Assembly: GCA_020073085.1 (NCBI GenBank)
Contig: JAIQFV010000023.1
Location: 1-64,000 of the forward strand
DNA length: 64,000 bases
Reading direction: 5' to 3'
From: Terriglobia bacterium
GTDB taxonomy: Bacteria; Acidobacteriota; Terriglobia; JAIQFV01
The notes below the pieces were generated by a model. That model had not been told where the DNA came from and made no database searches. It worked only from the letters and a program-made list of their open reading frames with translations. Both the position numbers and the translations under genes were made by a program. Of this stretch, positions 8,095-17,091 are shown piece after piece (the first letter of the stretch is position 1; each line of letters begins with the position of its first letter).

Positions 8095-8922
8095 CTATTG
8101 GGTCGGGAGCGCAGGTTTCCCGGCATTCACCCACGCGGTATACCAGTAGGATCCGACATTCTGAATGGCTTCAGAAATCTCGCGCGAGATGATGGAACCG
8201 ATGTCGTTGTACAATTTCTCATAATACTCGTCGTTGAATCCGCCCGCAGCGGTGAACGCACGCCGGTCGGCCAAGAGGTAATTATCCACCCAAACGTAGT
8301 TCTGAAGGGCGAGCTGAAACGCATTTTCGGTGGGGTCTTTGAGATATCCGACCTGTCCCGGCCGCAGCAGCAGAAAGTTCGCATAGCGGTCGAACAAACC
8401 CATTCCAATCCGGTCGTCAATCCCATTCTGTCCAGAAAGCTGGCCGTTGAAGTTCTCGGTCAAATGAAACGGGTCGGTGGTATCGGCGACGTAATGGGCC
8501 AACCAGGCCGAGGCTTCACGCACGGCGTCCCAGTTATGCGACCGGAAGGCCTGGGTCAGACGCAGATGGTACTCCCCGATGTACCACGGCAGGATCCCGT
8601 TCTTGTTGAGCTTGAAGCCGCCGTAAGTTTGCAGGGCAAGGTTGTAATTGTGAGGTAGAAGGGGGAAAGGATACTTGCCGTACCGATCGAAATAGATGAA
8701 ATGCCGGACCGCTTCTGCCCGGTTCGTCTGCGACACCTTCTTGGCGTCAAAGGAATGCTCTCCGAGGTAGGTCCGGTTTGCGGTGTAGAAAGCCTTGATT
8801 TCGGCGGGGAGTTCGTCGACCGCCTTCTCAGAAATGATGCGGTGTGCCCGGGGACCCCACGCGAAAAGAGTCGACGCTGCGGCGAAAACCAGCACTCCAA
8901 GCAATAGTGGCGTTTTTTTCAT
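8095..8922 (-). CDS. Secreted zinc-dependent phospholipase C / S1-P1 nuclease family protein
   Basis: The ATG at 8922 gives a classical signal peptide ending TLFA, followed by WGPRAHR. In this superfamily the mature protein starts with Trp, whose amino group and carbonyl bind zinc, so the cleavage site fits the chemistry. The HYVADTTDPFH motif supplies the His-Asp-His zinc ligands, and FIYFD corresponds to an earlier ligand region. The product is expected in the periplasm or outside the cell, hydrolysing phospholipids or nucleic acid; sequence alone does not separate the two. An in-frame ATG at 8961 lies 13 codons upstream but would bury the signal peptide. The following glycosyltransferase starts close to or within its 3' end. 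Confidence 0.75.
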   Translation of the reverse strand: MKKTPLLLGVLVFAAASTLFAWGPRAHRIISEKAVDELPAEIKAFYTANRTYLGEHSFDAKKVSQTNRAEAVRHFIYFDRYGKYPFPLLPHNYNLALQTYGGFKLNKNGILPWYIGEYHLRLTQAFRSHNWDAVREASAWLAHYVADTTDPFHLTENFNGQLSGQNGIDDRIGMGLFDRYANFLLLRPGQVGYLKDPTENAFQLALQNYVWVDNYLLADRRAFTAAGGFNDEYYEKLYNDIGSIISREISEAIQNVGSYWYTAWVNAGKPALPTQ

Positions 8923-9046
8923 CCAGCGAGCAGTTTCAACAGACGGGGAGTGGACAGGCATTCATCTCTCTTGGATGTATGGCTTTGTCGTCGGACCTCA
9001 AGCTTTACCGCTTGGAGCAACAAGCGCCCTTCCTTGGTTCGTGCCT

Positions 9047-10531
9047 TTAAGGATTGGCCCCAGCCTCAGTTCGTTCCTGCTCTCGGAGTTTACTATTTTT
9101 TTGGCTGTATAGGAAATAGATTACGATCCCCAGGAGGAACCAGCCGACAAAGCGGAGCCACGTGACCAGGGGCAAATAGCCCATCAGGACGATGCAGGAA
9201 ATAATGGCGAGCACCGGAATCACAGGCACCCAGGGGCAGCGGAACGGTCGGACTCGGTCCGGGTCGCTGTAACGCAGAACCATGACCCCCGTCGCCACCA
9301 GAATAAACGCAAACAAGGTCCCGATATTGGTGAACTCCACTGCCGAATTGATGTCTACAAACGCCGCAAAGGTCGCCACCGCAATCCCCGTGATGATGGT
9401 TGGCACATGGGGAGTTCGAAAGCGGGGATGGACGGTCGAAAACTTACGGGGTAACAGGCCGTCCCGGGACATGGAGAAGAAGATGCGGGGTTGACCCATT
9501 TGAAAAACCAATAACACCGCGGTCATGGCAATCACAGCCCCGAACGACAAGATCCCTGAAGCCCAATTCAGATGGATCAAGCGCAAGGCGGTGGAGAGCG
9601 GTTCCGCCGTCCCCAGTTCCTGATAGGGAACGATCCCCGTCAGGACCGCGGTCACGGCCACATAGAGGATCGTACAGACGATCAAAGACGCAATCATCCC
9701 AATCGGTAGATCGCGCTGTGGATTCCGGCACTCCTCCGCCGTCGTGGAAACGGCGTCAAACCCAATGTAAGCAAAAAACACGAGGGAAGCGCCCGTCAAC
9801 ACGCCGGTCCAGCCGTTGGGCATAAACGGCTGCCAGTGGGCCGGCTTCACATATTTCGCACCAACCACAATGAACCCGACCACAACGACCAATTTAATGG
9901 CAACAATGACGGAGTTGAAATTGGAGGACTCCCTGATGCCGACCACGAGCAGCGTGGTAATCGCAGCGACAATCGCAACCGCCGGCAAGTTGATGAATAG
10001 GGGGATGCCAAAAATGTGAGGGGCAGAAGAAAGGATCTCCGGGGATCCCATGGCGTTGTTGTAATTGGTGGCCAGCCACTTCGGGAGTTCAATCCCCATC
10101 CCGCGGAGCAAATCCTGGAAGTAACCGGACCAGCTCACCGCGACGGCGACGTTTCCCACGGCGTACTCGAGGATTAAATCCCAGCCAATGACCCAGGCGA
10201 CAAATTCCCCCAGCGTGGCGTAAGCATAAGTGTAGGCACTGCCCGAGATGGGAATCATTGACGCCAGTTCGGCGTAACAGAGGGCGCAAAACCCGCAGGC
10301 AACGGCAGTCAAAAAATAAGAGAGGATCAGGCCCGGCCCGGCCCCGACACGCAGTGAATCGCCTGCCGCCGCAGTCCCCGTGGTGGCAAAAATTCCCGCT
10401 CCAATGATGGCGCCAATGCCCAAGGCGGTCAGGCTGAGAGGACCCAACACCCGTTTTAATTGATGCTCGGGCTTGTCCGCTTCGCGCAGTATTCGATCGA
10501 CCGTTTTCTTGTGAAAGAGTGGTGAGGCCAC
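9047..10531 (-). CDS. APC-family amino acid permease
   Basis: 494 residues, with about twelve or more hydrophobic segments. The LTALGIGAIIGAGIFATTG stretch in the first membrane helix is the hallmark of the amino acid-polyamine-organocation superfamily. The length and the FFAYIGFDAVSTTAEECRNP segment fit the bacterial cationic amino acid transporter (YfnA/CAT-like) branch. The substrate cannot be read from sequence. The start is a GTG with AAGGAGG only 3 bases upstream, tighter than usual. It lies 126 bases downstream of pcrA on the same strand and 124 bases upstream of the secreted hydrolase. Confidence 0.9.
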   Translation of the reverse strand: MASPLFHKKTVDRILREADKPEHQLKRVLGPLSLTALGIGAIIGAGIFATTGTAAAGDSLRVGAGPGLILSYFLTAVACGFCALCYAELASMIPISGSAYTYAYATLGEFVAWVIGWDLILEYAVGNVAVAVSWSGYFQDLLRGMGIELPKWLATNYNNAMGSPEILSSAPHIFGIPLFINLPAVAIVAAITTLLVVGIRESSNFNSVIVAIKLVVVVGFIVVGAKYVKPAHWQPFMPNGWTGVLTGASLVFFAYIGFDAVSTTAEECRNPQRDLPIGMIASLIVCTILYVAVTAVLTGIVPYQELGTAEPLSTALRLIHLNWASGILSFGAVIAMTAVLLVFQMGQPRIFFSMSRDGLLPRKFSTVHPRFRTPHVPTIITGIAVATFAAFVDINSAVEFTNIGTLFAFILVATGVMVLRYSDPDRVRPFRCPWVPVIPVLAIISCIVLMGYLPLVTWLRFVGWFLLGIVIYFLYSQKNSKLREQERTEAGANP

Positions 10532-10657
10532 GATCCTCCTTGGTCACATCAAATATTCATGCTCACATTTACTGACAGCACTGCTGCTTGCAAGCCCTGC
10601 CGGTCCCGGGCGCCGCGCGGGCAATCTCATGAAGGGCCGCCGTCCGCCGGAGGTGCC

Positions 10658-12934
10658 TCAAGACTCCGCATTTTCCAAGCCGGCAAATTTCTCTATCAGC
10701 TTTTTCAACCCGTACTGTCGAAAGTTGACGCTCAGCTTGAGGGTGTCACCTTCCCCCTCGCTCCGGAGCACTGTTCCAATTCCATACTTGGGATGTCGGA
10801 CCTGACTGCCGAGCTGGAATTTTGATTTCCACTTGCTTGCGCCCGGCTTGGATAGGGATGAAAACGAGGGAAGGCCCACCGCCCTCCCCGCAGAAGTGTC
10901 CTTGCCGCGCCCGCGGAGCGCCTGTCGGATATGGTCAACGGTGTTATAGGTCGGTCCCTCGTAAACTCGCCGAGACCTGGATGACGGAAGCAACGCGGAG
11001 AAGTCTTCCACCAGGGAAGGCGGAATCTCGCCCAGAAAGCGCGACGGCTCCGTGACGTCAAAGGACTCCGCTCCATAGAACCTTCTCATCCGGACGCGAG
11101 ACAGAGACAACAGGTTCTGGGCCCGCGTCATCGCCACGTAGAAAAGGCGCCGCTCCTCCTCCAGTTCTTCCTGAGTCACCATGGAGCGGCTGTGCGGGAA
11201 CAGGCCCTCCTCCAGCCCCACGACGAAAACCACAGGAAATTCGAGGCCCTTCGCGCTGTGGATGGTCATGAGCGAAACCCCCGCCTTCTCGTCAAAACTA
11301 TCCTGATCGGACACCAGAGCGGCGCGGTCCAAAAACTCACGCAGCGTCTCCCCCCGCTCCGCCGCATCCGCCGCGGCATTCATTAATTCGTTCAGGTTCT
11401 CAATCCTGGATCGAGCCTCATCCGTGTCCTCATCCTGGAGCATCTGCCGATAGCCTGACGCCTCCAGGATGAACCGGATCAAATCAGGCAAGGCACGCTC
11501 TTCCACCTTTTCCTGGATCTCTCCGACCAGGCCCTGGAACTTCTTCAGCGCATTCTGGCCCCGCTCGGACAGGGTTTGCCGTTCCATCCGCAGCCCGAGG
11601 GCCTTCCACAAGCTGACCGCCTGATCGCGCGCGGCCTGCCCGATCCCCTCCCAGGTCGAGCGGCCGATCCCACGCGCCGGGGTGTTGATAATCCGCTCCA
11701 GGCTGACGGAGTCCTCGGTATTCACCGAAAACCGGAGATAGGAGAGGATGTCTTTGATCTCCGCGCGATCGTAGAAACTGAACCCTCCCACCATGTGATA
11801 GGGGATCCCCAACCGTCGAAATGCCTCTTCAAAGGAACGCGACTGAGCGTTAGTCCGGTATAGGACGGCGCACTTTGTCTCACCGCGCTTCTCCCGCAAG
11901 AGCTGCATCCGACTAGCCACAAACAGGGCCTCGTTTTCAGCGTCCGGAGCCTCAAAAAAACCCAGACGTTCCCCCTCCTTGCGCTCGGTCCACAGGGATT
12001 TTCCCTTGCGGGCGACGTTATTGGAGACGACGGCACTTGCGGCGTCCAGAATGACCTGGGTGGAGCGGTAGTTTTGCTCCAGCTTGATGAGCGCAGCGTT
12101 GGGATAATCCTGCTCGAAGTTAAGAATATTCTGAATATCCGCGCCCCGCCAGCGGTAGATCGACTGGTCTTCGTCCCCCACCACGCAGAGGTTCTGCCGG
12201 GCCCGGGTCAGATGGCGGATGATCCGGTATTGGGACTGGTTCGTGTCTTGATACTCGTCCACCAGGATGTACTGAAATTTTTCGTTGTATCGATCGCGCA
12301 CCTCAGGAAACTCGCCCAGAAGCTCAACCGTCCGCAACAGGAGATCATCAAAGTCAAGGGCATTGGCCCTTCTCAGCTTCTTCTCGTAGAGTTCGTACAG
12401 GATGGCGACCTGCTCCCGCCGTGCATCCGACGCCATCGCGTAAAACCGCTCCGGGGTGATCGATTGATTCTTGGCATAACTCACCTGCGCCAACACAGAC
12501 CGGGGCGTCAGGAACTTGCTGTCCAGGCCTACCTCCTTGATACACGCCTTCATGAGGCTCTCCTGGTCGGCCTCATCATAAATAGTGAAATTCCTCGAAT
12601 AGTTCAGCTTTTCGATCTCCCGGCGGAGTATCCGGACGCACAACGAATGGAAGGTGCAGATGAGCGGGCTGCTGGAGTGCCTTCCCTGCATCAGGCGGTA
12701 GACGCGCTCCTTCATCTGGTCGGCCGCCTTGTTGGTGAAAGTCACGGCCAGAATGTTCTCGGGTCGTACGCCACACCCTTCAATCAGGTGGGAAATTCGG
12801 CAGGTGATGACCCGGGTCTTCCCGCTGCCGGCCCCTGCAAGGATCAACAGGGGCCCGTCGACAATTTCGACAGCCTTCCGCTGGTCGGGATTCAAATCCT
12901 CGGATGCCGACAAAGAGGTTTTGGAGGCACTCAT
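10658..12934 (-). CDS. pcrA: UvrD/PcrA-type ATP-dependent DNA helicase
   Basis: A 3'-5' superfamily 1A helicase of 758 residues, used in nucleotide excision repair and replication-fork maintenance. The motifs are complete and in order: Walker A AGAGSGKT at 33-40, TFTNKAADQMKERV (Ia), VDEYQDTN (II), GDEDQSIYRWRGAD (III), QNYRST (IV), TIHSAKGLEFPVVFV (V) and RRLFYVAMTRA (VI). The C-terminus carries the small Tudor-like domain seen in PcrA (GSQVRHPKYGIGTV) that contacts RNA polymerase. The gene stands apart from its neighbours by 126 bases downstream and 233 bases upstream. Confidence 0.96.
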   Translation of the reverse strand: MSASKTSLSASEDLNPDQRKAVEIVDGPLLILAGAGSGKTRVITCRISHLIEGCGVRPENILAVTFTNKAADQMKERVYRLMQGRHSSSPLICTFHSLCVRILRREIEKLNYSRNFTIYDEADQESLMKACIKEVGLDSKFLTPRSVLAQVSYAKNQSITPERFYAMASDARREQVAILYELYEKKLRRANALDFDDLLLRTVELLGEFPEVRDRYNEKFQYILVDEYQDTNQSQYRIIRHLTRARQNLCVVGDEDQSIYRWRGADIQNILNFEQDYPNAALIKLEQNYRSTQVILDAASAVVSNNVARKGKSLWTERKEGERLGFFEAPDAENEALFVASRMQLLREKRGETKCAVLYRTNAQSRSFEEAFRRLGIPYHMVGGFSFYDRAEIKDILSYLRFSVNTEDSVSLERIINTPARGIGRSTWEGIGQAARDQAVSLWKALGLRMERQTLSERGQNALKKFQGLVGEIQEKVEERALPDLIRFILEASGYRQMLQDEDTDEARSRIENLNELMNAAADAAERGETLREFLDRAALVSDQDSFDEKAGVSLMTIHSAKGLEFPVVFVVGLEEGLFPHSRSMVTQEELEEERRLFYVAMTRAQNLLSLSRVRMRRFYGAESFDVTEPSRFLGEIPPSLVEDFSALLPSSRSRRVYEGPTYNTVDHIRQALRGRGKDTSAGRAVGLPSFSSLSKPGASKWKSKFQLGSQVRHPKYGIGTVLRSEGEGDTLKLSVNFRQYGLKKLIEKFAGLENAES

Positions 12935-13167
12935 CGAAATTCATCTTAACGGAATTCTTAAGACCACGCAATTGCGGAATGGGCGTCTCCCGTCACGCAG
13001 GAGCCAATGGAAACACCGGCCCTTGTGAGATCCCAGGCATCCCTCCGGTTCCTCGGCCGACCGAAGGTTGAGCCCATCCAGTTAGATTTTCAAATGGAAT
13101 GACTTTAAAGGTGGGGGAATCGAAATATCGCCCTGAGGAAGACCCTGCAACCATGCGATCATCAGTT

Positions 13168-14259
13168 TCACTGACCGAGCAGGCTTCCTTTTTCAGGGAG
13201 GGTTCTCTGGCGGATTTCCGACCACTCCCCGGGAGCGATCCTGAGGAAGTGTTTCACGACATACGGATCAAACTGGGTTCCCGAACAACGTACGATCTCC
13301 TCCCGTGCGGTCTCGTAGCCAGCCGCTTTTCGATAGGGGCGGTCGGACGTGATGGCGTCAAAGCAATCGATCACCGCAAAAATGCGCGCTCCCGGAGTGA
13401 TGTCTTCCCCTTTCAGTTTCCGGGGATACCCGGACCCGTCGAATTTCTCTTGGTGTGCCAGCACAATTTCACTTGCCGCTTTGAGTCCCTGAATGCCATC
13501 AAGAATCCAGTATCCGGTCTGGGGGTGCTTTCGCATTTCGGTCCATTCAGGCTCTGTCAGCTTTCCGGGTTTGAGGAGGATGTTGTCCGACACGCCGATC
13601 TTGCCCACATCGTGGAGCATGGCCCCTCGCGAGACATCCGGAAGCAGGGCGGCGTCCACGCCCATGGTCCGCGCCAAATGGAGGGTGTACTCCCGCACCC
13701 GCATGGAGTGTGCCTGCGTCTCGTGTTCCCTCGCGTCGAGGGCGGCGACCAGGGCTTCCAGGGCCGTCTCGGACGAGTCCTGCAAATGTTCAAACGTCTT
13801 GCGGAGTTCAAAAGTCTGCTCTTTGACAACCTCTTCCAGCCGCATGATATAGCGGCGCTCTTCCAATTCCTTCTGATGACGATCCAGGGCCCGCTGGATC
13901 GTGCTGTTGATTTCATGAAGACGCAAGGGCTTGACAACGTAGTCGAGCGCCCCCATCTTCATGGCCCGGACTGCCATCGAAACATCCTCGCAAGCCGTCA
14001 ACAGAAGCACCCCCACGTCCTCATGCCTTTTGCCGATCTCGGCCAACAGTCCGAGTCCGTCCATTCCGGGCATTCGCACATCGGAGAGGACGAGATCAAA
14101 GTGTTTCAAGGATAGCGCTGTAAGCGCTTCGTCGGCGTTGCTGGCTGCCCTTGTCCGGTAGCCCTGGGTACTCAGCGCCTCTTCTAACAGCAGACGAATG
14201 GCTTCCTCGTCGTCGACAATCAAAATCTGTTCTTTCGGTGCTGTATCCATAGCGGTCAA
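13168..14259 (-). CDS. Response regulator with HD-GYP c-di-GMP phosphodiesterase domain
   Basis: 363 residues, RpfG-like architecture: receiver domain at about 12-125 with the acidic pocket Asp16-Asp17 and phosphoacceptor Asp60 (LSDVRMPGMDG), a coiled-coil linker at about 130-165, then an HD-GYP domain with LHDVGKIGV and HQEKFDGSGYP. The family hydrolyses cyclic di-GMP when its receiver is phosphorylated. No sensor kinase gene is adjacent. Immediately upstream on the same strand is a diguanylate cyclase, so synthesis and breakdown of the messenger are encoded side by side. Met4 is an alternative start. Confidence 0.92.
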   Translation of the reverse strand: MTAMDTAPKEQILIVDDEEAIRLLLEEALSTQGYRTRAASNADEALTALSLKHFDLVLSDVRMPGMDGLGLLAEIGKRHEDVGVLLLTACEDVSMAVRAMKMGALDYVVKPLRLHEINSTIQRALDRHQKELEERRYIMRLEEVVKEQTFELRKTFEHLQDSSETALEALVAALDAREHETQAHSMRVREYTLHLARTMGVDAALLPDVSRGAMLHDVGKIGVSDNILLKPGKLTEPEWTEMRKHPQTGYWILDGIQGLKAASEIVLAHQEKFDGSGYPRKLKGEDITPGARIFAVIDCFDAITSDRPYRKAAGYETAREEIVRCSGTQFDPYVVKHFLRIAPGEWSEIRQRTLPEKGSLLGQ

Positions 14260-14562
14260 AATCCCAAGTCTCTATGAGTCCTTTCCCGCGGAGGCCAGGA
14301 CGCCGTTCCCCGCGGATTGTCTTCCTGATTCCTTCTGGGTGCCGGATTCAACTCCCTCATCCGGTGCTCGGGCCATCGCTGCTGGTCCGCCAGGTGCCCG
14401 GGGTTCTGCCGGCGGTAAGGTCCGGGAGCTTCCTCTAGCCGGTGACAGGCCACCCCTTGGCCGCTCCAGGATCCATCGGGTTCATATCTCCCGTTATTTC
14501 TGGTCATCGGTTCATCCCCTGGATTCGCGCCTGCACCAACCCCCGGCTCGCCCGGGGGTTTC
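14260..14562. other. Non-coding gap between the two c-di-GMP genes
   Basis: About 300 GC-rich bases between two genes on the minus strand. The only structure I see is the hairpin at 14538-14560. Short open frames here have no family resemblance. The promoter of the response-regulator gene should lie in this gap, but no clear boxes are visible. Confidence 0.4.
14538..14560 (-). terminator. Hairpin just past the diguanylate cyclase stop
   Basis: A perfect 9-bp stem (AACCCCCGG/CCGGGGGTT) with a 5-base loop lies 2 bases beyond the stop codon at 14563-14565. No T-run follows on the minus strand, so it may slow rather than end transcription, or protect the mRNA end. Confidence 0.45.
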
Positions 14563-16638
14563 TTAGACCGGCTGGCAGACGTGCGATTCGATGGGCGTCT
14601 TCGAGAGATGAAAATCGGCACTCACCACCCGGTTGCGCCCTGCCTGTTTTGCCTGGTACAAGGCGGCGTCGGCGGCGCGCTGCAACTGCTCGATCGTCCT
14701 CCCATGGTTCGGGAAACAGGCCACTCCGATACTGACGCTGATACTCGGGAGATCCGGGAGGAATTGCGCCAGGTTCACGTCCGTAGTGACGACGCGTATT
14801 TTTTCAGCCAGTTCCATAGCGCCTTTCAAGCTCGTGTTGGGAAGGACGGCCACAAACTCCTCCCCGCCATAGCGCGCAGCGATGTCGCTGATGCGCAAGC
14901 TCTCCTTCAACCGGAGCGCGAAAAGCTTCAAGACGATGTCGCCGGACTCATGGCCATAGGTGTCGTTGACCCGCTTGAAATGGTCGAGGTCCAGCATCAA
15001 GATGGAGAGCGGATTATGGTAGCGCCGCGACTGCACGATCTGCTGCTGCATGAACTCGAAGAGGAATCTCCGGTTGTACAGGCTCGTCAATGAATCAATG
15101 ATGGCCCGCTGCTCCGCCTGCCGCAAGGAGTTGAGGCTGGAGAGGATGGGGGCGGTTTGATCAACAAAAGTCTCCGCAAACGTAATCTGGTCGAGGGTCC
15201 AATAATGCTCCTTCCGGCTGTTGAGGTGAACGACCCCGGTCACAACGCCCCCGATGATGAGCGGCAAGCAGAGATAGCTTCCCGTCAACTCATTGTGGCA
15301 GTTGTGAGGGCACGGGTTGTCCTGGGACATATCATTGACCAGGAGACGACGACTGGAGCGCAGGGCCCGACAGCCATCCGGTTCTCCCAGCACGGAAAAG
15401 GTGAAATCCGGCGGGGTGGGTGTTCGCAGATTTCTCAGTTCAAGCTGGCGGCCGGCGGAGGTCTTTTTCATCACGAGGATTTGACTGAGGTCGAACTCCC
15501 GGTCCAGGACATGGGTGAGCGCTTTGGTCACCGCACTCTCCTCCTCCGCCATCTGAATCGCGTCGCGGTACTTCTTTAGACCGGCCAGCCGGCGCACACG
15601 CTCATTTTCCTGGGCGAACAGCCGGCTGTTGTTCAAAGCAATCGCACTTTGTGCGGCAAACGAGCGGCACAAAGATATCTCATCACCGGTAAATCGGCGG
15701 GGATGCATGGTGGCGATCTCGAGGACACCGAGCAGCCTTTCCCCAAAGAGCAATGGAAAGGCCATGTAGGAGACGATTCCCTGCTGCCGCGCGATGTCGC
15801 GGAACTGGATGCGTGAGTCCTCCATCACATCCTCCAACACCACCATCTCGCGTCGGGCTGCCACCCAACCGACCAAGCCCTCCCCGACCCTCAGCCGACA
15901 GGCCTCCTCGGGCAAGGGGGCAGGAGTCCGGATCGCCCGGGCCGTGAGGTCGTTGGAGGCTTCACCGACCGTCCAGAGAAAGCACATCGGGACATTTAAC
16001 AGCTGGCAAATCGAGTCCACGACGTGTTCGAGGATCTTCCCGTCCTCGAGTGTCGAAGTAAGCTTTTGAGTCAGGGTATTGAGTGCGGAGAACTTCTCGG
16101 CCTTGGAGCGGGCCAGTCTCCCCCGCTCCTTAATCAACTGGGCCAGGACCGATCCAAAGCTCGCCATCAACACCAAGCCCGCCATGTTGACCAGCTGCAC
16201 AAAACCACCGGTCGTGAGAGAAAAGAGCGAATGATCCGCATACTTGGCCATGAACAGGTAGCAGGCCGCAATTAAAGCCGAAAACATAATGGTTTCGCGG
16301 GGACCCAGATAAAGAACGCTGGTCACGATCGCCAGATAATAAAGAAAGAAAAATGGACTTTGATCAAACCCCGAATACCACAAGGCTACGTTAATGAAGA
16401 AGACAGCAAAGAGGGTCCCGAGAAGAGTCTTATTGCGGCCGGTGAACCGACTGGGAATCAAGAAATAAAAGATGATGTTGTAGATGACCGCAACAATTCC
16501 CCATTTGTAGAAGCCGGCAATATTCAGCACCCGGGATCCGGGAAAATGCGCCATGATCAGAATCAATGCGATGGCAATCGCATAAGCGAAGACGAAGACC
16601 GTTTCATATCGCCGGTAGATCCCTTGTTTATTGGTCAT
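14563..16638 (-). CDS. Membrane GAF-GAF-GGDEF diguanylate cyclase
   Basis: 691 residues. The first 165 or so hold about six hydrophobic helices forming a membrane sensor region. Two GAF domains follow (one near EKFSALNTLTQKLTSTLEDG onward, one before the catalytic part), then a C-terminal GGDEF domain with LDLDHFKRVNDTYGHESGD and the active-site YGGEEF. RISD, an RxxD inhibitory site, lies five residues before GGEEF, so product feedback by c-di-GMP is expected. The protein should make c-di-GMP from two GTP in response to an unknown membrane or small-molecule signal. It precedes the HD-GYP regulator on the same strand. Confidence 0.93.
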   Translation of the reverse strand: MTNKQGIYRRYETVFVFAYAIAIALILIMAHFPGSRVLNIAGFYKWGIVAVIYNIIFYFLIPSRFTGRNKTLLGTLFAVFFINVALWYSGFDQSPFFFLYYLAIVTSVLYLGPRETIMFSALIAACYLFMAKYADHSLFSLTTGGFVQLVNMAGLVLMASFGSVLAQLIKERGRLARSKAEKFSALNTLTQKLTSTLEDGKILEHVVDSICQLLNVPMCFLWTVGEASNDLTARAIRTPAPLPEEACRLRVGEGLVGWVAARREMVVLEDVMEDSRIQFRDIARQQGIVSYMAFPLLFGERLLGVLEIATMHPRRFTGDEISLCRSFAAQSAIALNNSRLFAQENERVRRLAGLKKYRDAIQMAEEESAVTKALTHVLDREFDLSQILVMKKTSAGRQLELRNLRTPTPPDFTFSVLGEPDGCRALRSSRRLLVNDMSQDNPCPHNCHNELTGSYLCLPLIIGGVVTGVVHLNSRKEHYWTLDQITFAETFVDQTAPILSSLNSLRQAEQRAIIDSLTSLYNRRFLFEFMQQQIVQSRRYHNPLSILMLDLDHFKRVNDTYGHESGDIVLKLFALRLKESLRISDIAARYGGEEFVAVLPNTSLKGAMELAEKIRVVTTDVNLAQFLPDLPSISVSIGVACFPNHGRTIEQLQRAADAALYQAKQAGRNRVVSADFHLSKTPIESHVCQPV

Positions 16639-16806
16639 CAGCGGCTCTCCTCTGTCACCTTTCAGACGACCGTAAGGACATCCTTTTAAATCCTCTATAA
16701 GCTACTGCCAAATCTTCACAAGATGTTTACACTGGCGCAGATGAAAACCTGGAGGGGCTGACCGCATATCGGCACAAAATAACCGCCCTGTCTCGGATTC
16801 ATCCAA

Positions 16807-17082
16807 ATGTATTCAAATGATCCGAAATTGACTTTGGCTGGATTCGTGTCTAAACTGGCGCGACTTTTGGGAGAGACGGCCACGGAGGTGCAGCCGCGCA
16901 TGGGTCCCCGGATGTTGGAGCTGAAATGCCCGCAATGCGGGCGGGGGTATACAATTTGTCCGCGCCCCGAGGTGTTCCTTCAGATAGTCCAGACACGAAG
17001 GTTTCTGATGGAGTGTGAATTCTGCGAGAAGGAATTGGAATTTGGACTGTCTTCCCTTGAGAAGAAACCGGCGTATTTCTGA
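16807..17082 (+). CDS. Small zinc-ribbon-like protein of unknown function
   Basis: 91 residues. The C-terminal half has two CxxC pairs (LKCPQCG and MECEFCE) about 30 residues apart, the layout of a structural zinc ribbon. The N-terminal part is unremarkable. The start is uncertain: no Shine-Dalgarno precedes the ATG at 16807, and MGPRMLELKCPQCG offers shorter alternatives. It ends 9 bases before holA and points the same way, which suggests translation from a shared message. I do not recognise a named family. Confidence 0.5.
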   Translation: MYSNDPKLTLAGFVSKLARLLGETATEVQPRMGPRMLELKCPQCGRGYTICPRPEVFLQIVQTRRFLMECEFCEKELEFGLSSLEKKPAYF

Positions 17083-17091
17083 ATCTCGACT

